A DNA stretch of 64,000 nt, from assembly GCF_024972735.1 (NCBI RefSeq), contig NZ_CP087723.1:1860001-1924000 (forward strand). The letters run 5' to 3'. Both the position numbers and the translations under genes were made by a program. Below are positions 51,230 to 60,097 of this stretch, one piece after another (positions within the stretch are counted from its first letter, which is position 1; each line of letters starts with the position of its first letter). The notes under the pieces are model-generated. The model ran no database searches, was not told where the DNA came from, and saw only the letters and a list, made by a program, of their open reading frames with translations. Source of the stretch: Halalkaliarchaeum sp. AArc-CO (lineage in GTDB: Archaea; Halobacteriota; Halobacteria; Halobacteriales; Haloferacaceae).

Positions 51230-51350
51230 GGGCCGAGAGGGATTTGAACCGGAACCAGACGTGCTCGCTCCCGCCGGTCGCTGTGCGCGACTGGTAGGAT
51301 TCAAATCCCTCTGTATGCGTTTTCACTGCTCACTTCGTTCGCAGGAAAAC
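51230..51350 (-). repeat. tRNA-linked repeat unit 2 next to tRNA-Lys, 121 bp
   Basis: Identical to 51351-51471. It opens with the 21-base copy of the tRNA-Lys 3' end (51230-51250). It then has the core GAACCAGACGTGCTCGCT (51252-51269), GCGCGACTGGTAGG (51285-51298) and the inverted T-arm TTCAAATCCCT (51300-51310). It ends in a hairpin, GTTTTC-a-CTGC with GCAG-GAAAAC, around TCACTTCGTTC (51330-51340). Confidence 0.93.
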
Positions 51351-51471
51351 GGGCCGAGAGGGATTTGAACCGGAACCAGACGTGCTCGCTCCCGCCGGTC
51401 GCTGTGCGCGACTGGTAGGATTCAAATCCCTCTGTATGCGTTTTCACTGCTCACTTCGTTCGCAGGAAAAC
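51351..51471 (-). repeat. tRNA-linked repeat unit 1 next to tRNA-Lys, 121 bp
   Basis: Perfect tandem copy of 51230-51350, directly abutting the 3' end of the tRNA-Lys gene. The 21-base tRNA 3' end therefore occurs three times at a 121-base period: 51230, 51351 and within the tRNA at 51472. Confidence 0.93.
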
Positions 51472-51544
<73 letters not shown>

Positions 51545-51622
51545 TCGATGGAATTCTGACGTCCGGCCACTTAAGCGTTCCACTCCGGGATGGCGATTCA
51601 ATCGAGGGACCGACGGTCGATC

Positions 51623-52216
51623 CTAGCTGTACCGCTCTTCGGCCCACGGATCCGCTGTCCGGGAGTATCCCCGCTTCTCCCAGTAGCCCCGCTCGGGTTC
51701 AGTCAGAAACTCGACCCCGGTTACCCACTTTGCCCCTTTATATGCGTACTTGTGTGGCGTCACGACCCGCAGGGGGCCACCGTGGTCGTCCGATAACTTC
51801 TCCCCGTCGAGTTCGGACGCGAACAGCACTTCGGGCCGCATGCACGTCGCCAACGGGAGATCCGTCGTGTAGCCGTCCAGTGCGTGGAACATGACGTGCA
51901 CCGCATCGTCGTCGACGCCGGCACGCTCGGCGATTTCCGCGAAGGGCACGCCCGTAAACTCCCGGTCGAAGGTGCTCCACCCGGTGACACAGTGGAAGTC
52001 CTGTCGCTGGGTTTCCGACGGCAGTGACCGGAACTCTTCGAGATCGAAAGACAGTCCGGTGTCGACGGCCCCCCACACTTCGAACCTCCAGCTATTCGGA
52101 TTCCAGTCGGGCGTTTCTCCCTTCGAAAGGACGGGGAACTTCTCTGTCTTCCGCTGTCCCGGCGGAAGCCGTTGTTCCCCGAACTCCCGGTAGAGGTCGG
52201 TATGATCGACGACCAT
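51623..52216 (-). CDS. Molybdopterin-dependent oxidoreductase (sulfite oxidase/YedY-like fold)
   Basis: 197 residues from ATG 52216; TATA-like ttcatacgg lies about 26 bases upstream. NSWRFEVWGAVDTGLSFDLEEFRSLPSETQRQDFHCVTGWSTFDREFTGVPFAEIAERAG contains the molybdenum-ligating cysteine in FHCVTGWS. MRPEVLFASELDGEKLSDDHGGPLRVVTPHKYAYKGAKWVTGVEFLTEPERGYWEKRGYS matches the pterin-binding end of the Oxidored_molyb domain. There is no signal peptide, haem domain or dimerisation domain, so it is a minimal cytoplasmic-looking member. The substrate is unknown. Confidence 0.87.
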   Translation of the reverse strand: MVVDHTDLYREFGEQRLPPGQRKTEKFPVLSKGETPDWNPNSWRFEVWGAVDTGLSFDLEEFRSLPSETQRQDFHCVTGWSTFDREFTGVPFAEIAERAGVDDDAVHVMFHALDGYTTDLPLATCMRPEVLFASELDGEKLSDDHGGPLRVVTPHKYAYKGAKWVTGVEFLTEPERGYWEKRGYSRTADPWAEERYS

Positions 52217-52360
52217 GAAGGCACCACGACTTCCAGAACCGTATGAATGTCGGGTCGCGCCGAATCCCGAGCCACAGCCGAACGGGTGAGTCGCGGGAAC
52301 GCGTGTCGCGAAGCTGGCAGCAACTTTATATACACCCTCCGTCAAACCCCGGTTGTTCAG

Positions 52361-52573
52361 ATGCCCAAGGTCGAAATTACGATCCCGGAACACCTCGAGA
52401 TGCAGATCGCCCAGCTCGTCGAACAGGGCGAGTTCGTCAACCGCGAAGAAGCGATCGAGGAGCTGTTGTCCACCGGGATGAAAGCGTACAAAACGAGCGG
52501 CCCGATGGACGACGAGGAACCGGGGTTCGAAGACGACGGAATGATGGGACACGAGGACGAGTACGTCTTCTAG
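52361..52573 (+). CDS. Ribbon-helix-helix DNA-binding protein (CopG-type)
   Basis: 70 residues from ATG 52361; TATA tttatatac at 52325-52333 supports it over the frame start at 52247. PKVEITIPEHLEMQIAQLVEQGEFVNREEAIEELLSTGMKAY is a ribbon-helix-helix fold, followed by an acidic tail ending EDDGMMGHEDEYVF. No toxin partner is adjacent, so a stand-alone regulator is more likely than an antitoxin. It is strongly conserved in haloarchaea as I recall it. Confidence 0.87.
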   Translation: MPKVEITIPEHLEMQIAQLVEQGEFVNREEAIEELLSTGMKAYKTSGPMDDEEPGFEDDGMMGHEDEYVF

Positions 52574-52686
52574 TCGACACCGCGTTTTCTCCCGCGAGGC
52601 ACCCTTGCGGCGAACTGCTCGTCCTTTCAGCGTGTGCCATCGGCTCCCGAGCAATATTTAAACGGAGAACGCGCCTACAACGGGGT

Positions 52687-52965
52687 ATGCACAAAGACGA
52701 ATTGCTCGAGCTCCACGAGCAGATGGTCACTATCATGGAGTACTTCCGCGAGAAGGAGCACGTCGATCCGGAGCTGTTCGAACCGTACGAGGAGCTCGAC
52801 GTCGATCCGTCCCACGTCCACAAATCCAAAAGCGAGCACAAACACGCGGTGTTCGTGCTCGGCAACGCCCTCGCGTCGGCGATGGCCAAAGACGAGTTCT
52901 CGACAGCTGGCCGGGTCGGAAAGCGAATGAAGGAACTCGCCGAGGACGCGGAAAACAAGCTGTAG
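52687..52965 (+). CDS. UPF0058 family protein
   Basis: 92 residues: MHKDELLELHEQMVTIMEYFREKEHVDPELFEPYEELDVDPSHVHKSKSEHKHAVFVLGNALASAMAKDEF. This is the UPF0058 sequence, a small all-helical archaeal protein with conserved His residues and unknown function. TATA-like caatatttaaa is centred about 30 bases upstream. Confidence 0.92.
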   Translation: MHKDELLELHEQMVTIMEYFREKEHVDPELFEPYEELDVDPSHVHKSKSEHKHAVFVLGNALASAMAKDEFSTAGRVGKRMKELAEDAENKL

Positions 52966-53008
52966 GTTCTTTCGCAACGCCTTTGCGTCGAGCCCGCGGT
53001 CTGTCGGT

Positions 53009-53284
53009 ATGGGCCTCCCCGAGGAGCGGATCGACCGGTTGCACGCTCTCGCCCGCGAGGCCGCCGGAAACGGAGAGTTCGACCGCTCCAGGGAGTACGT
53101 CAGACTCGCCCGTCGGATCGCCCAGCGGCACCGCTGTGGAGTCCCCCGGGAGTTCAAACGGTTCACCTGCGATCGCTGTGACGTGTACCTCCTGCCGGGA
53201 CGCAACGCCCGGGTGCGGCTGCAGTCGGGGCACGTGGTGATCACGTGTGATTGCGGCGAGATCGCCAGATATCCCTACGAGTGA
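53009..53284 (+). CDS. rnp4: Ribonuclease P protein component 4
   Basis: 91 residues: ERIDRLHALAREAAGNGEFDRSREYVRLARRIAQRHRCGVPREFKRFTCDRCDVYLLPGRNARVRLQSGHVVITCDCGEIARYPYE. This matches archaeal Rnp4 (Rpp21 homologue). Two helices are followed by a zinc ribbon with CDRC and CDC, plus the conserved PGRNARVRLQSG loop. It acts with the RNase P RNA in tRNA 5' maturation. The second zinc half-site reads CDCG, one residue tighter than CxxC. Confidence 0.94.
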   Translation: MGLPEERIDRLHALAREAAGNGEFDRSREYVRLARRIAQRHRCGVPREFKRFTCDRCDVYLLPGRNARVRLQSGHVVITCDCGEIARYPYE

Positions 53285-53364
53285 CCGGCGACTCCGTCCG
53301 GCCGGGCAGAACCCGCGGCCGTCGAAGGGAAAACACCTTACGCCGGACGAACCCATCGGGTGAC

Positions 53365-54699
53365 ATGATCACTGTCGTCGGCGGGGGTATCGCCGGGCTG
53401 GCGGCCGCCCACCGGCTCCAGGAACACGGCTTCGACGTCACGGTGTACGAAGCTACCGCTGACGTCGGCGGTCTCGCGGCGCTGTACGACACCGCCGGGG
53501 ACCCGATCGAACGCTACTACCACCACCTTTCGAAGTCGGAGGAGACGATCGTCGAACTCGCCGAGGAACTCGGGATCGACGAGCGGCTGGAGTGGATCGT
53601 CGGCAAGAACGCCTACTACGTCGACGGCGTCGTCCACCCGCTCGACACTGCAGCCCAGATCGCCGCCTATCCCCACCTGAGCCTCTATGACAAGTTTCGG
53701 CTCGGGATGCTCACGCTGGGCGTCGACGTGCGCGGCGGCCGTCCGCGGTTCGACACCTACGACGATCTCTCCGCGTTCGAAGACGTGCCCGTTCGGGAGT
53801 TCGTCGAAGAACACACCACTCGCGGCGTGTACGAGCGGTTCTTCGACCCGCTTTTGGACGCGAAGTTCGGCGACAGGAAGGCGGACGTCAGCGCGGCCTG
53901 GCTGCTCGGCCGGATCAGATTCCGCGGCGAACGCGACCTCAGACGGGGGGAGATCCTCGGCTACTTCGACGGCTCCTTCGGCGTCCTGATCGACGCGCTC
54001 GTAGACTCCGTCGGACGCGATCACATTACCACGAACGCCCGGGTGGTCGACGTCGGATTTACGACTGACACAGAGGAGTCTGCGGATCGACGCGTCGAAA
54101 CCGTCACTGTCGAGACGGAATCCGGGAAGGAAACCCACGACACCGACGGCGTCGTCGTGGCGGCGATGCCGAACGTGCTCGAATCACTGACTGGCTATGA
54201 ATGCGACATCGACTTCCAGGGCGCAGTGTGTGCGGTCGTGACGATGGATCGGACGCTCATGGACACCTACTGGCTGAACATCGCGGACGAGGCGCCGTTC
54301 GGCGCCCTCATCGAACACACGAACTTCGTCCCGCCGGACCGTTACGGCGGCCAACACCTCCTGTATGTCGCGAGCTACGTCCAGTCCAGTGACGACTGGC
54401 GGTGGCAGGCCGACGACGACACACTCGAGGAACGCTGGCTCGACGGGATCGAAGAACTGTTCCCGTCGTTCTCCCGCGAACACGTCGAGTCGGTCCGGCT
54501 CTCCCGGAACCCGCGGGCTGCGCCCGTCTACGAACGAGGATACCTCGAGACGGTGATCCCGTACGACCTGCGCGAGTCGGTCGGCGATGGGATGTACTAC
54601 GCCGGGATGGCTTCTCGGGCGCAGTACCCCGAACGGTCGCTCAACGGCGGGGTGGTGGCCGGCTTCGAGTGTGCAGACCGTATCGCGGACGGCGAGTGA
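53365..54699 (+). CDS. FAD-dependent amine-oxidase/protoporphyrinogen-oxidase-like protein
   Basis: 444 residues from ATG 53365; TATA-like aacacctta precedes it. The N-terminal MITVVGGGIAGLAAAHRLQEHGFDVTVYEATADVGGLA is a dinucleotide-binding GG motif. The C-terminal GDGMYYAGMASRAQYPERSLNGGVVAGFECAD is the second FAD contact. The substrate region (YYHHLSKSEETIVELAEELGIDERLEWIVGKNAYYVDGVVHPL) resembles NAD(P)/FAD oxidoreductases acting on lipids or sugars rather than amines. The substrate is unknown. Confidence 0.87.
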   Translation: MITVVGGGIAGLAAAHRLQEHGFDVTVYEATADVGGLAALYDTAGDPIERYYHHLSKSEETIVELAEELGIDERLEWIVGKNAYYVDGVVHPLDTAAQIAAYPHLSLYDKFRLGMLTLGVDVRGGRPRFDTYDDLSAFEDVPVREFVEEHTTRGVYERFFDPLLDAKFGDRKADVSAAWLLGRIRFRGERDLRRGEILGYFDGSFGVLIDALVDSVGRDHITTNARVVDVGFTTDTEESADRRVETVTVETESGKETHDTDGVVVAAMPNVLESLTGYECDIDFQGAVCAVVTMDRTLMDTYWLNIADEAPFGALIEHTNFVPPDRYGGQHLLYVASYVQSSDDWRWQADDDTLEERWLDGIEELFPSFSREHVESVRLSRNPRAAPVYERGYLETVIPYDLRESVGDGMYYAGMASRAQYPERSLNGGVVAGFECADRIADGE

Positions 54700-54789
54700 C
54701 CGCGTCGACGGCCCGGGGACGCGACCGGGTTGTTCCGATGTTTCGCCGGTGGCCGCCGATTTATTAGTCCCCTCGACATCCGTGCAGGT

Positions 54790-55872
54790 ATGACCGACGT
54801 TTCCGACAGGGGGACCCGACGGGTATCGGACCGGACGATCGCTATCCTCGCCCACGAGAAGTTTCCCGACCGTGCGAAGACGGCGATCGGCGTTATGCGC
54901 TACGGCAACTACGACGTCGCCGCCGTAATCGACCGCGAGGAAGCCGGCTCCAGCGTTGGCGATCACGTGCGGGACCTCGATGACGCTCCGATCGTCGGCT
55001 CGTTCGAGGAGGCTCTCGAGGTCGAATCGGATCTCGACACGCTGTTGATCGGAATCGCGCCGATCGGCGGAGGGTTCGAGGAGTCGTGGCGACCGGACGT
55101 CACGGCGGCGATCGACGCGGGCTGTGACGTCATCTCCGGGCTCCACTACTTCCTCTCGGAGGACGAGGAGTTCGCCGCGCTGGCCGATCAGGAGGGCGTC
55201 GAACTGTGGGACGTCCGAAATCCCCACGAGGATCTCACGGTGAGTGAGGGTGTCGCAGCCGACGTCGACGCCGACGTCGTCCTCACCGTCGGTACCGACT
55301 GTTCGGTCGGCAAGATGACCGTCTCGCTGGAGCTGCTGGCGGCCGCCCGAGATCGGGGGATCGACGCCGGGTTCGTCCCGACGGGACAGACCGGGATCAT
55401 GATCGCCGGCTGGGGGAATCCGGTCGACCGGGTGATAAGCGACTTCACCGCCGGTTCAGTCGAAGAGATGATCCTCGAACTCGGTGACGAACACGACGTG
55501 CTGTTCGTCGAGGGGCAAGGGAGCATCGTCCACCCCGCCTACTCGGCTGTCACGTGTGGCATCCTCCACGGAGCGATGGCCGACGCGCTCGTGTTGTGTC
55601 ACGCTTCCGGACGGGAGGCGATTCACGGCTACGAGGAGTTTTCGCTTCCGCCGCTTCCCGAGTACGTCGACCTCTACGAGTCGCTGGCGAAACCGGTTCA
55701 CGAGTCACCCGTCGTGGCGGGCGCGCTCAACACCAGGGAAATCGACGGCGACGACGACGCCCGGGAAGCGGTCGCGGAGTACTCCCGGACGATCGGCGTC
55801 CCGGCAACCGATCCGGTTCGATTCGACGCGGAAGACGTTCTCGACGCGGTGCTCGAGGGGGTGGACCGATGA
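54790..55872 (+). CDS. dgcN: DUF1611 protein, probable D-glutamate N-acetyltransferase DgcN
   Basis: 360 residues from ATG 54790, with TATA-like atttatta about 27 bases upstream. The N-terminal Rossmann-like half (AILAHEKFPDRAKTAIGVMRYGNYDVAAVIDREEAG) leads to a P-loop-like LTVGTDCSVGKMTVSLELL. VPTGQTGIMIAGWGNPVDRVISDFTAGSVEEMIL and DVLFVEGQGSIVHPAYSAVTCGILHGAMADALVLCH follow. This is the DUF1611 layout. Its ATGA overlap with a dipeptide-epimerase-type gene is the arrangement of the recently described DgcN-DgcA route, in which D-glutamate is N-acetylated and then racemised. Confidence 0.82.
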   Translation: MTDVSDRGTRRVSDRTIAILAHEKFPDRAKTAIGVMRYGNYDVAAVIDREEAGSSVGDHVRDLDDAPIVGSFEEALEVESDLDTLLIGIAPIGGGFEESWRPDVTAAIDAGCDVISGLHYFLSEDEEFAALADQEGVELWDVRNPHEDLTVSEGVAADVDADVVLTVGTDCSVGKMTVSLELLAAARDRGIDAGFVPTGQTGIMIAGWGNPVDRVISDFTAGSVEEMILELGDEHDVLFVEGQGSIVHPAYSAVTCGILHGAMADALVLCHASGREAIHGYEEFSLPPLPEYVDLYESLAKPVHESPVVAGALNTREIDGDDDAREAVAEYSRTIGVPATDPVRFDAEDVLDAVLEGVDR

Positions 55873-56912
55873 CGCTTTCGGCGGAGTTCGAACGGGTTTC
55901 CCTCGAACTCGACGACGCGTTCACGATCTCACGGGGAACGACGACCGAAACCGAAAACGTCGTCGTCCGGATCACGGACGAGGGCGGGATGACCGGGATC
56001 GGCGGGGCTGCCCCCTCGCCTCACTACGGGGAAACTGCAGACACCGTGGGTGCCGTCCTTCCGGAACTGCTCGACGTCGTCGAGGAGGTCGACGACCCCC
56101 ATGCGATCCACGAGGTCGAGCGCCGACTCACCGAGGTCGTTCGCGACAACCCTGCAGCCAGGTGTGCGGTGTCGATTGCGCTGCACGACCTGGCAGCAAA
56201 GCGACTCGGCGTTCCACTGTACCGGCTGTGGGGGCTCGACCCGACCGACGCGCCGACGAGTTCCTACACGATCGGACTCGACACGGTGGACCGAGTCGGA
56301 GAGAAGACGGAACGGGCCGTCGAGTCCGGCTACGACGTGCTCAAACTGAAGCTGGGCACCGACCACGATCGGGAACTCGTCGAGGCGGTTCGGGAGGCCG
56401 CCCCGGACGCCCGGCTCCGGATCGACGCCAACGAGGCGTGGACGCCCCGCGAGACGGTGGCGAAAAGCCGGTGGCTCGAAGAGTACGACGTCGAGTTCAT
56501 CGAACAGCCGGTGCCGGCTGAAGACCCCGAGGGGCTGCGGTTCGCCTACGAGCGCTCGGTGCTGCCGATCGCCGCCGACGAGTCGTGTGTCACGGTTTCG
56601 GACATACCGGAAATCGCCGACCGGGCCGACATCGCGAACCTCAAGCTGATGAAATGCGGCGGACTTGCGGAAGCGAGGAGAATGATCGCGACAGCACGAG
56701 CCCACGGGCTCGAGGTGATGCTCGGCTGCATGGTGGAGTCGAACGCCTCGATCGCGGCCGGCTGTCACCTCGCACCGTTGCTCGATTACGCCGACCTCGA
56801 CGGATCGCTTCTCCTCGCCGAGGACCCGTACGCGGGGATCGACCTCACGGACGGAGAGATCCGGCTTGCGGAAACCGATCGAGCAGGTACGGGAGTCCGA
56901 CGGGTCGACTGA
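55869..56912 (+). CDS. dgcA: Dipeptide-epimerase-type enolase-superfamily enzyme, probable N-acetyl-D-glutamate racemase DgcA
   Basis: 347 residues, starting inside the stop of dgcN. The capping domain has the 20s loop (FTISRGTTTETENVVVRITDEGGMTGIGGAAPSPHYG). The barrel carries LKLKLG (KxK general base), RIDANEAW, EQPVP, ADES and LKLMKCGG (second Lys), the complete acid/base and metal set of the L-Ala-D/L-Glu epimerase group. Racemisation of N-acetyl-glutamate is inferred from the dgcN neighbour. Otherwise a dipeptide epimerase. Confidence 0.85.
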   Translation: MTLSAEFERVSLELDDAFTISRGTTTETENVVVRITDEGGMTGIGGAAPSPHYGETADTVGAVLPELLDVVEEVDDPHAIHEVERRLTEVVRDNPAARCAVSIALHDLAAKRLGVPLYRLWGLDPTDAPTSSYTIGLDTVDRVGEKTERAVESGYDVLKLKLGTDHDRELVEAVREAAPDARLRIDANEAWTPRETVAKSRWLEEYDVEFIEQPVPAEDPEGLRFAYERSVLPIAADESCVTVSDIPEIADRADIANLKLMKCGGLAEARRMIATARAHGLEVMLGCMVESNASIAAGCHLAPLLDYADLDGSLLLAEDPYAGIDLTDGEIRLAETDRAGTGVRRVD

Positions 56913-56950
56913 CGGGCGAGAGCGGAGGCCACGCCCGTCCGTTCCTGCCG

Positions 56951-58324
56951 CTACCCTTGTGCCGCAGCCGCGTCGGTGACGCGACCGACGAACAGCACGG
57001 CGTCGGTCGGTCGGTCGCGAATACAAAACAGGAACGGACGATCGATCGTCAAATCGAATGACTCGGCCGGGGCGCTCTCGACCATGGACACGGCAGTTGC
57101 AGCCGCGGCCTCGGTGCCCTCCTCGTCGACGCTGACGAAGGCGTCGTGGTACACCTCGTCGATCCCCGGCCCACCTTCTCCGTCGACCATGTTCGAGAAG
57201 TCGGCGCCGGGGCCGAACGCGGACTCCATGCCGAGGTCCGAGAGGGCCTCGCGCAGTTCGGCGTCGAACTCGTATTCGAACCGCGGCATCCGGAGGTCGC
57301 CGGCGGCGTCGGTGAGTTCCTCGAACACACCGAAGAGGTTCTCGCCCGCCAGGTCGGACTCGACCGCCTCGAACTCGCCCTCGTCGGGAACGACGAGGAC
57401 CATCGACACCTCGCCGCCGACGTAGGGGAGTTCGATGGCCTGGGCGCGCGGCAAATCGGCGTAGTCCGTGCGGAGGTTCTGTGCCATCATCGGCACTGTC
57501 GTCTCCGTGCCGTCGAGCGCGATAAACGGTGCCTCCTGAGTGTCGTCGGGGTCGAACTCCTGCTCCCAGCTCGCCATGAAGTAAATGGCGTTGGTGAGCA
57601 CGAGGACCGTCTGGGGAGTAATCCCGTTTTCGGGGATCAAGTCCTCGATCCGGTCGTCGGTCTCGTCGGCGACCCAGTCGTTGATCCGCTCGCGCTCGAG
57701 TTCGGGTTGCGCGGTGAAATTCGCCTCGTTGAAGCCGCCACCGTAGTACTCGTCGACGAGGTCCAGGTACTCCTCGTCGAACGGGTAGCCCTCCTCGCCC
57801 CACAACGCGTTTGCGACCGACAGGGTGAATGCGTCCACCTCATCCGTTTCATCGTCGTCGTCCGGCATGGGATCCGCTGTCGTCTCGCGCTCGTCGAGCG
57901 CGGACTGCAGATCCGAAAACGCCGGGTGGGTCGCATCCTCCAGCGTGAATCGGAGCGCTTCTCGCATCGCCGTCTCGGCGTCGCCGGCCGACCCTGCGTA
58001 CGTCATCGCGAGCGCCATCGAGATACTGTACGGCGAGTAGAACACGTTGTCGGCGTCCTCGTCGGCGACGAACTGCTCGTGGAGGTTCATCGCAAACTCC
58101 GCGTTGCCGGCGACGAGTTCGCGGATCCGCTCGTCGGCCGCCCCGGGGTCGCCCTCGGGAAGCGATTTCTGTTCCTCCCCGTCGCCACCTGGTGTGTCGG
58201 CCGGCTGGTCTGTGGGCGTCTCTGTGTTCTCGTCGCCTCCCGATCGCCCCTCGTCGTCGACACAGCCCGCGAGGATCGCGGCCGCCAGCATTCCGGAGGT
58301 CGCAAGCACGGCGCGTCGATTCAT
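56951..58324 (-). CDS. Lipoprotein serpin (serine protease inhibitor)
   Basis: 457 residues: MNRRAVLATSGMLAAAILAGCVDDEGRSGG is a Tat-like signal with lipobox LAGC, followed by an acidic linker of about 40 residues. The serpin fold follows: NAEFAMNLHEQFVADEDADNVFYSPYSISMALAMTYAGSAGDAETAM, LTNAIYFMASWEQEFDP, MPRFEYEFDAELREALSDLGMESAF and FDLTIDRPFLFCIRDRPTDAVLFVGRV. The reactive-centre hinge EEGTEAAAATA has the small residues of inhibitory serpins, so it is likely an active suicide inhibitor displayed on the outer face. Serpins are rare in archaea. Confidence 0.93.
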   Translation of the reverse strand: MNRRAVLATSGMLAAAILAGCVDDEGRSGGDENTETPTDQPADTPGGDGEEQKSLPEGDPGAADERIRELVAGNAEFAMNLHEQFVADEDADNVFYSPYSISMALAMTYAGSAGDAETAMREALRFTLEDATHPAFSDLQSALDERETTADPMPDDDDETDEVDAFTLSVANALWGEEGYPFDEEYLDLVDEYYGGGFNEANFTAQPELERERINDWVADETDDRIEDLIPENGITPQTVLVLTNAIYFMASWEQEFDPDDTQEAPFIALDGTETTVPMMAQNLRTDYADLPRAQAIELPYVGGEVSMVLVVPDEGEFEAVESDLAGENLFGVFEELTDAAGDLRMPRFEYEFDAELREALSDLGMESAFGPGADFSNMVDGEGGPGIDEVYHDAFVSVDEEGTEAAAATAVSMVESAPAESFDLTIDRPFLFCIRDRPTDAVLFVGRVTDAAAAQG

Positions 58325-58466
58325 GGCCGTCACTACGGCAGGTCCATGTAAGTGTCTTCCAGAGGCACAAATGTCAGTTTGTGCTATCCTGTTCCAACTG
58401 GATCGGTTCGTGCGGAATCCCCGAGAGACAGAGATCCGCCAGGGAGACGGGCGGTATTCCCCCATC

Positions 58467-60056
58467 TCACAGCCAGTCTGCAAACGACTCCGAGGCTGCG
58501 GCGCGGTCGAGATATCTCCGTTTCGTCCCCCGAATCGCTTCCGGGAGTGTCTCCCCGCCGCGAACCCGAGACAGCACTCGGTCTCGTTGCCAGGAACTCG
58601 GCGTGGTTCCCAACCGCACACGGGCTTCGATCGGGTCGAGCAGCCAGTCGACGGTCGTCCCGTCGGTCCCCGAGGCTGCGAGGCCGCGACGGGCGTATTC
58701 GAGCAGCTCCTGACGGATGCGCCGCCGGTTTTCAGTGTACGTCCCGTCGGCGGCGACCCACGACAGCTCCGCCTCGGGACCGTCGTCGACGGCGGCGTAG
58801 AACGCGTCTCTCGCGTCACTCCAGGGGAGTTCCCCCAGCGGGTGATCCTCGATGACGAGTCCCCGCAACAGTCCGACCACGAGCGCCTGGAATGCGACGG
58901 TGTCCCGGACCGTCGGCTGGGTCGGCAGCGGGCGGTATTCGAGCCTGAGCGACGCCGTGTCGTTCCCGGGATCGGTCGGCTCTCCGTCTGCGCCGGTCGG
59001 GACGTCCCCGCCGACGACGCCACGGACCCACCGCCAGTACGTCCCGCGCTTGTGACGGTATTCGGGGATCCGGTCGGCGTATGGAACCGACTGTTCGGCT
59101 GTCGCGGCGCTGGCTGCCGGGAGGTCGTCGTACAGATGGGGGGCGTACGTGACGTCGGCGACCACCCTGGCGGGGAGGCGATCGAGACGTTCCAGGTCGT
59201 TTGGCACCCGCACTTTCCGTTTCTCGCCAGCGAGCCCGGCGTTGATCGCGTCTTCGAAGACGGGTATCCGGTGTTCGTGAGGTGCAGCCGCTAGGAGGCG
59301 TTCGACCGCCGAGGAGTCCTCGAGCGGCCGGTAGCAGTCGGCCGGTAGGAACGGGGAGTTCGTTGCAAGCGAGAGCACCGGCCCGAGCGTCCGAATCGCG
59401 AGGTCGTGATACCGGGGGAACGACGACGCGTTTGGCACCTGGAGGTGCGGCTGTATCGACGCCGTCAGCGACTCGATCAGAATCGACGGAACGGTCAGGT
59501 CGACACCCGGGACCGACAGTTCGATCTCGCCGTCGGCCCGGTTCCGGACCTCGTTGTCCAGGGCGTAGTATCGGGCGTCGGCGTGCATGTTCTGTGAGAG
59601 GAAGACGCCGTCGTGTTCGGTCCCCGACGAGAGATACGGACGAGTACCCTCGGCCGGCGGGACGGTCCACATCGAGTCCAGTGCGAGTCGACGGTCGTCG
59701 GGAAGCAGTTCCCGGGCGGTCGACACCAGCTCCCGGAGGCGTCGGGCCTGTCGACGCATTCCCGGCCCATCGAGCACGTCCGGCTCGGTGTTTAGCTCCA
59801 GGTTGTGGACGCCCAGCTCCGGGTTCGTGCCGTCGGCGCCGAAAAGCTCCGTCGGAACTCGAGTGAGCGTTCCGTCAGAAGTTGTCACGTACGCCTCGAG
59901 TTCGAGGCCGACCGAGAAGTCCGCGTTGTCGAGCCGCCCGGCGGCCAGATCGGCGGCGACGGCGTCGGCCTGAGTTTCGACCCGGTCGTCGAACTCTCGC
60001 CGGGTTTCCGGTGCGAGGGATTCGTGGACGGCTGCGGCGTACTCGTCGGGCGTCAT
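58467..60056 (-). CDS. Glutamate-cysteine ligase (GCS2)-like protein
   Basis: 529 residues. Motifs match the GCS2 fold: FSVGLELEAYV (ExE), LGVHNLELNTEPDVL (ELN), LGPVLSLATNSPFLPADCY (xANSPF) and ASLRLEYRPLPTQPTVRDTVAFQALVVGLLRGL (the E.R...P...V block). These bind Mg-ATP and glutamate. GshA of haloarchaea is clearly shorter, so this is probably a paralogue acting on another amino acid or amine. It lies 41 bases downstream of pspA on the same strand, with a gap too small for a separate promoter of the usual size. Confidence 0.78.
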   Translation of the reverse strand: MTPDEYAAAVHESLAPETRREFDDRVETQADAVAADLAAGRLDNADFSVGLELEAYVTTSDGTLTRVPTELFGADGTNPELGVHNLELNTEPDVLDGPGMRRQARRLRELVSTARELLPDDRRLALDSMWTVPPAEGTRPYLSSGTEHDGVFLSQNMHADARYYALDNEVRNRADGEIELSVPGVDLTVPSILIESLTASIQPHLQVPNASSFPRYHDLAIRTLGPVLSLATNSPFLPADCYRPLEDSSAVERLLAAAPHEHRIPVFEDAINAGLAGEKRKVRVPNDLERLDRLPARVVADVTYAPHLYDDLPAASAATAEQSVPYADRIPEYRHKRGTYWRWVRGVVGGDVPTGADGEPTDPGNDTASLRLEYRPLPTQPTVRDTVAFQALVVGLLRGLVIEDHPLGELPWSDARDAFYAAVDDGPEAELSWVAADGTYTENRRRIRQELLEYARRGLAASGTDGTTVDWLLDPIEARVRLGTTPSSWQRDRVLSRVRGGETLPEAIRGTKRRYLDRAAASESFADWL

Positions 60057-60097
60057 CGAACTGGAATGGGGTTACTCTCTGGCGACGCGAACGCCTC

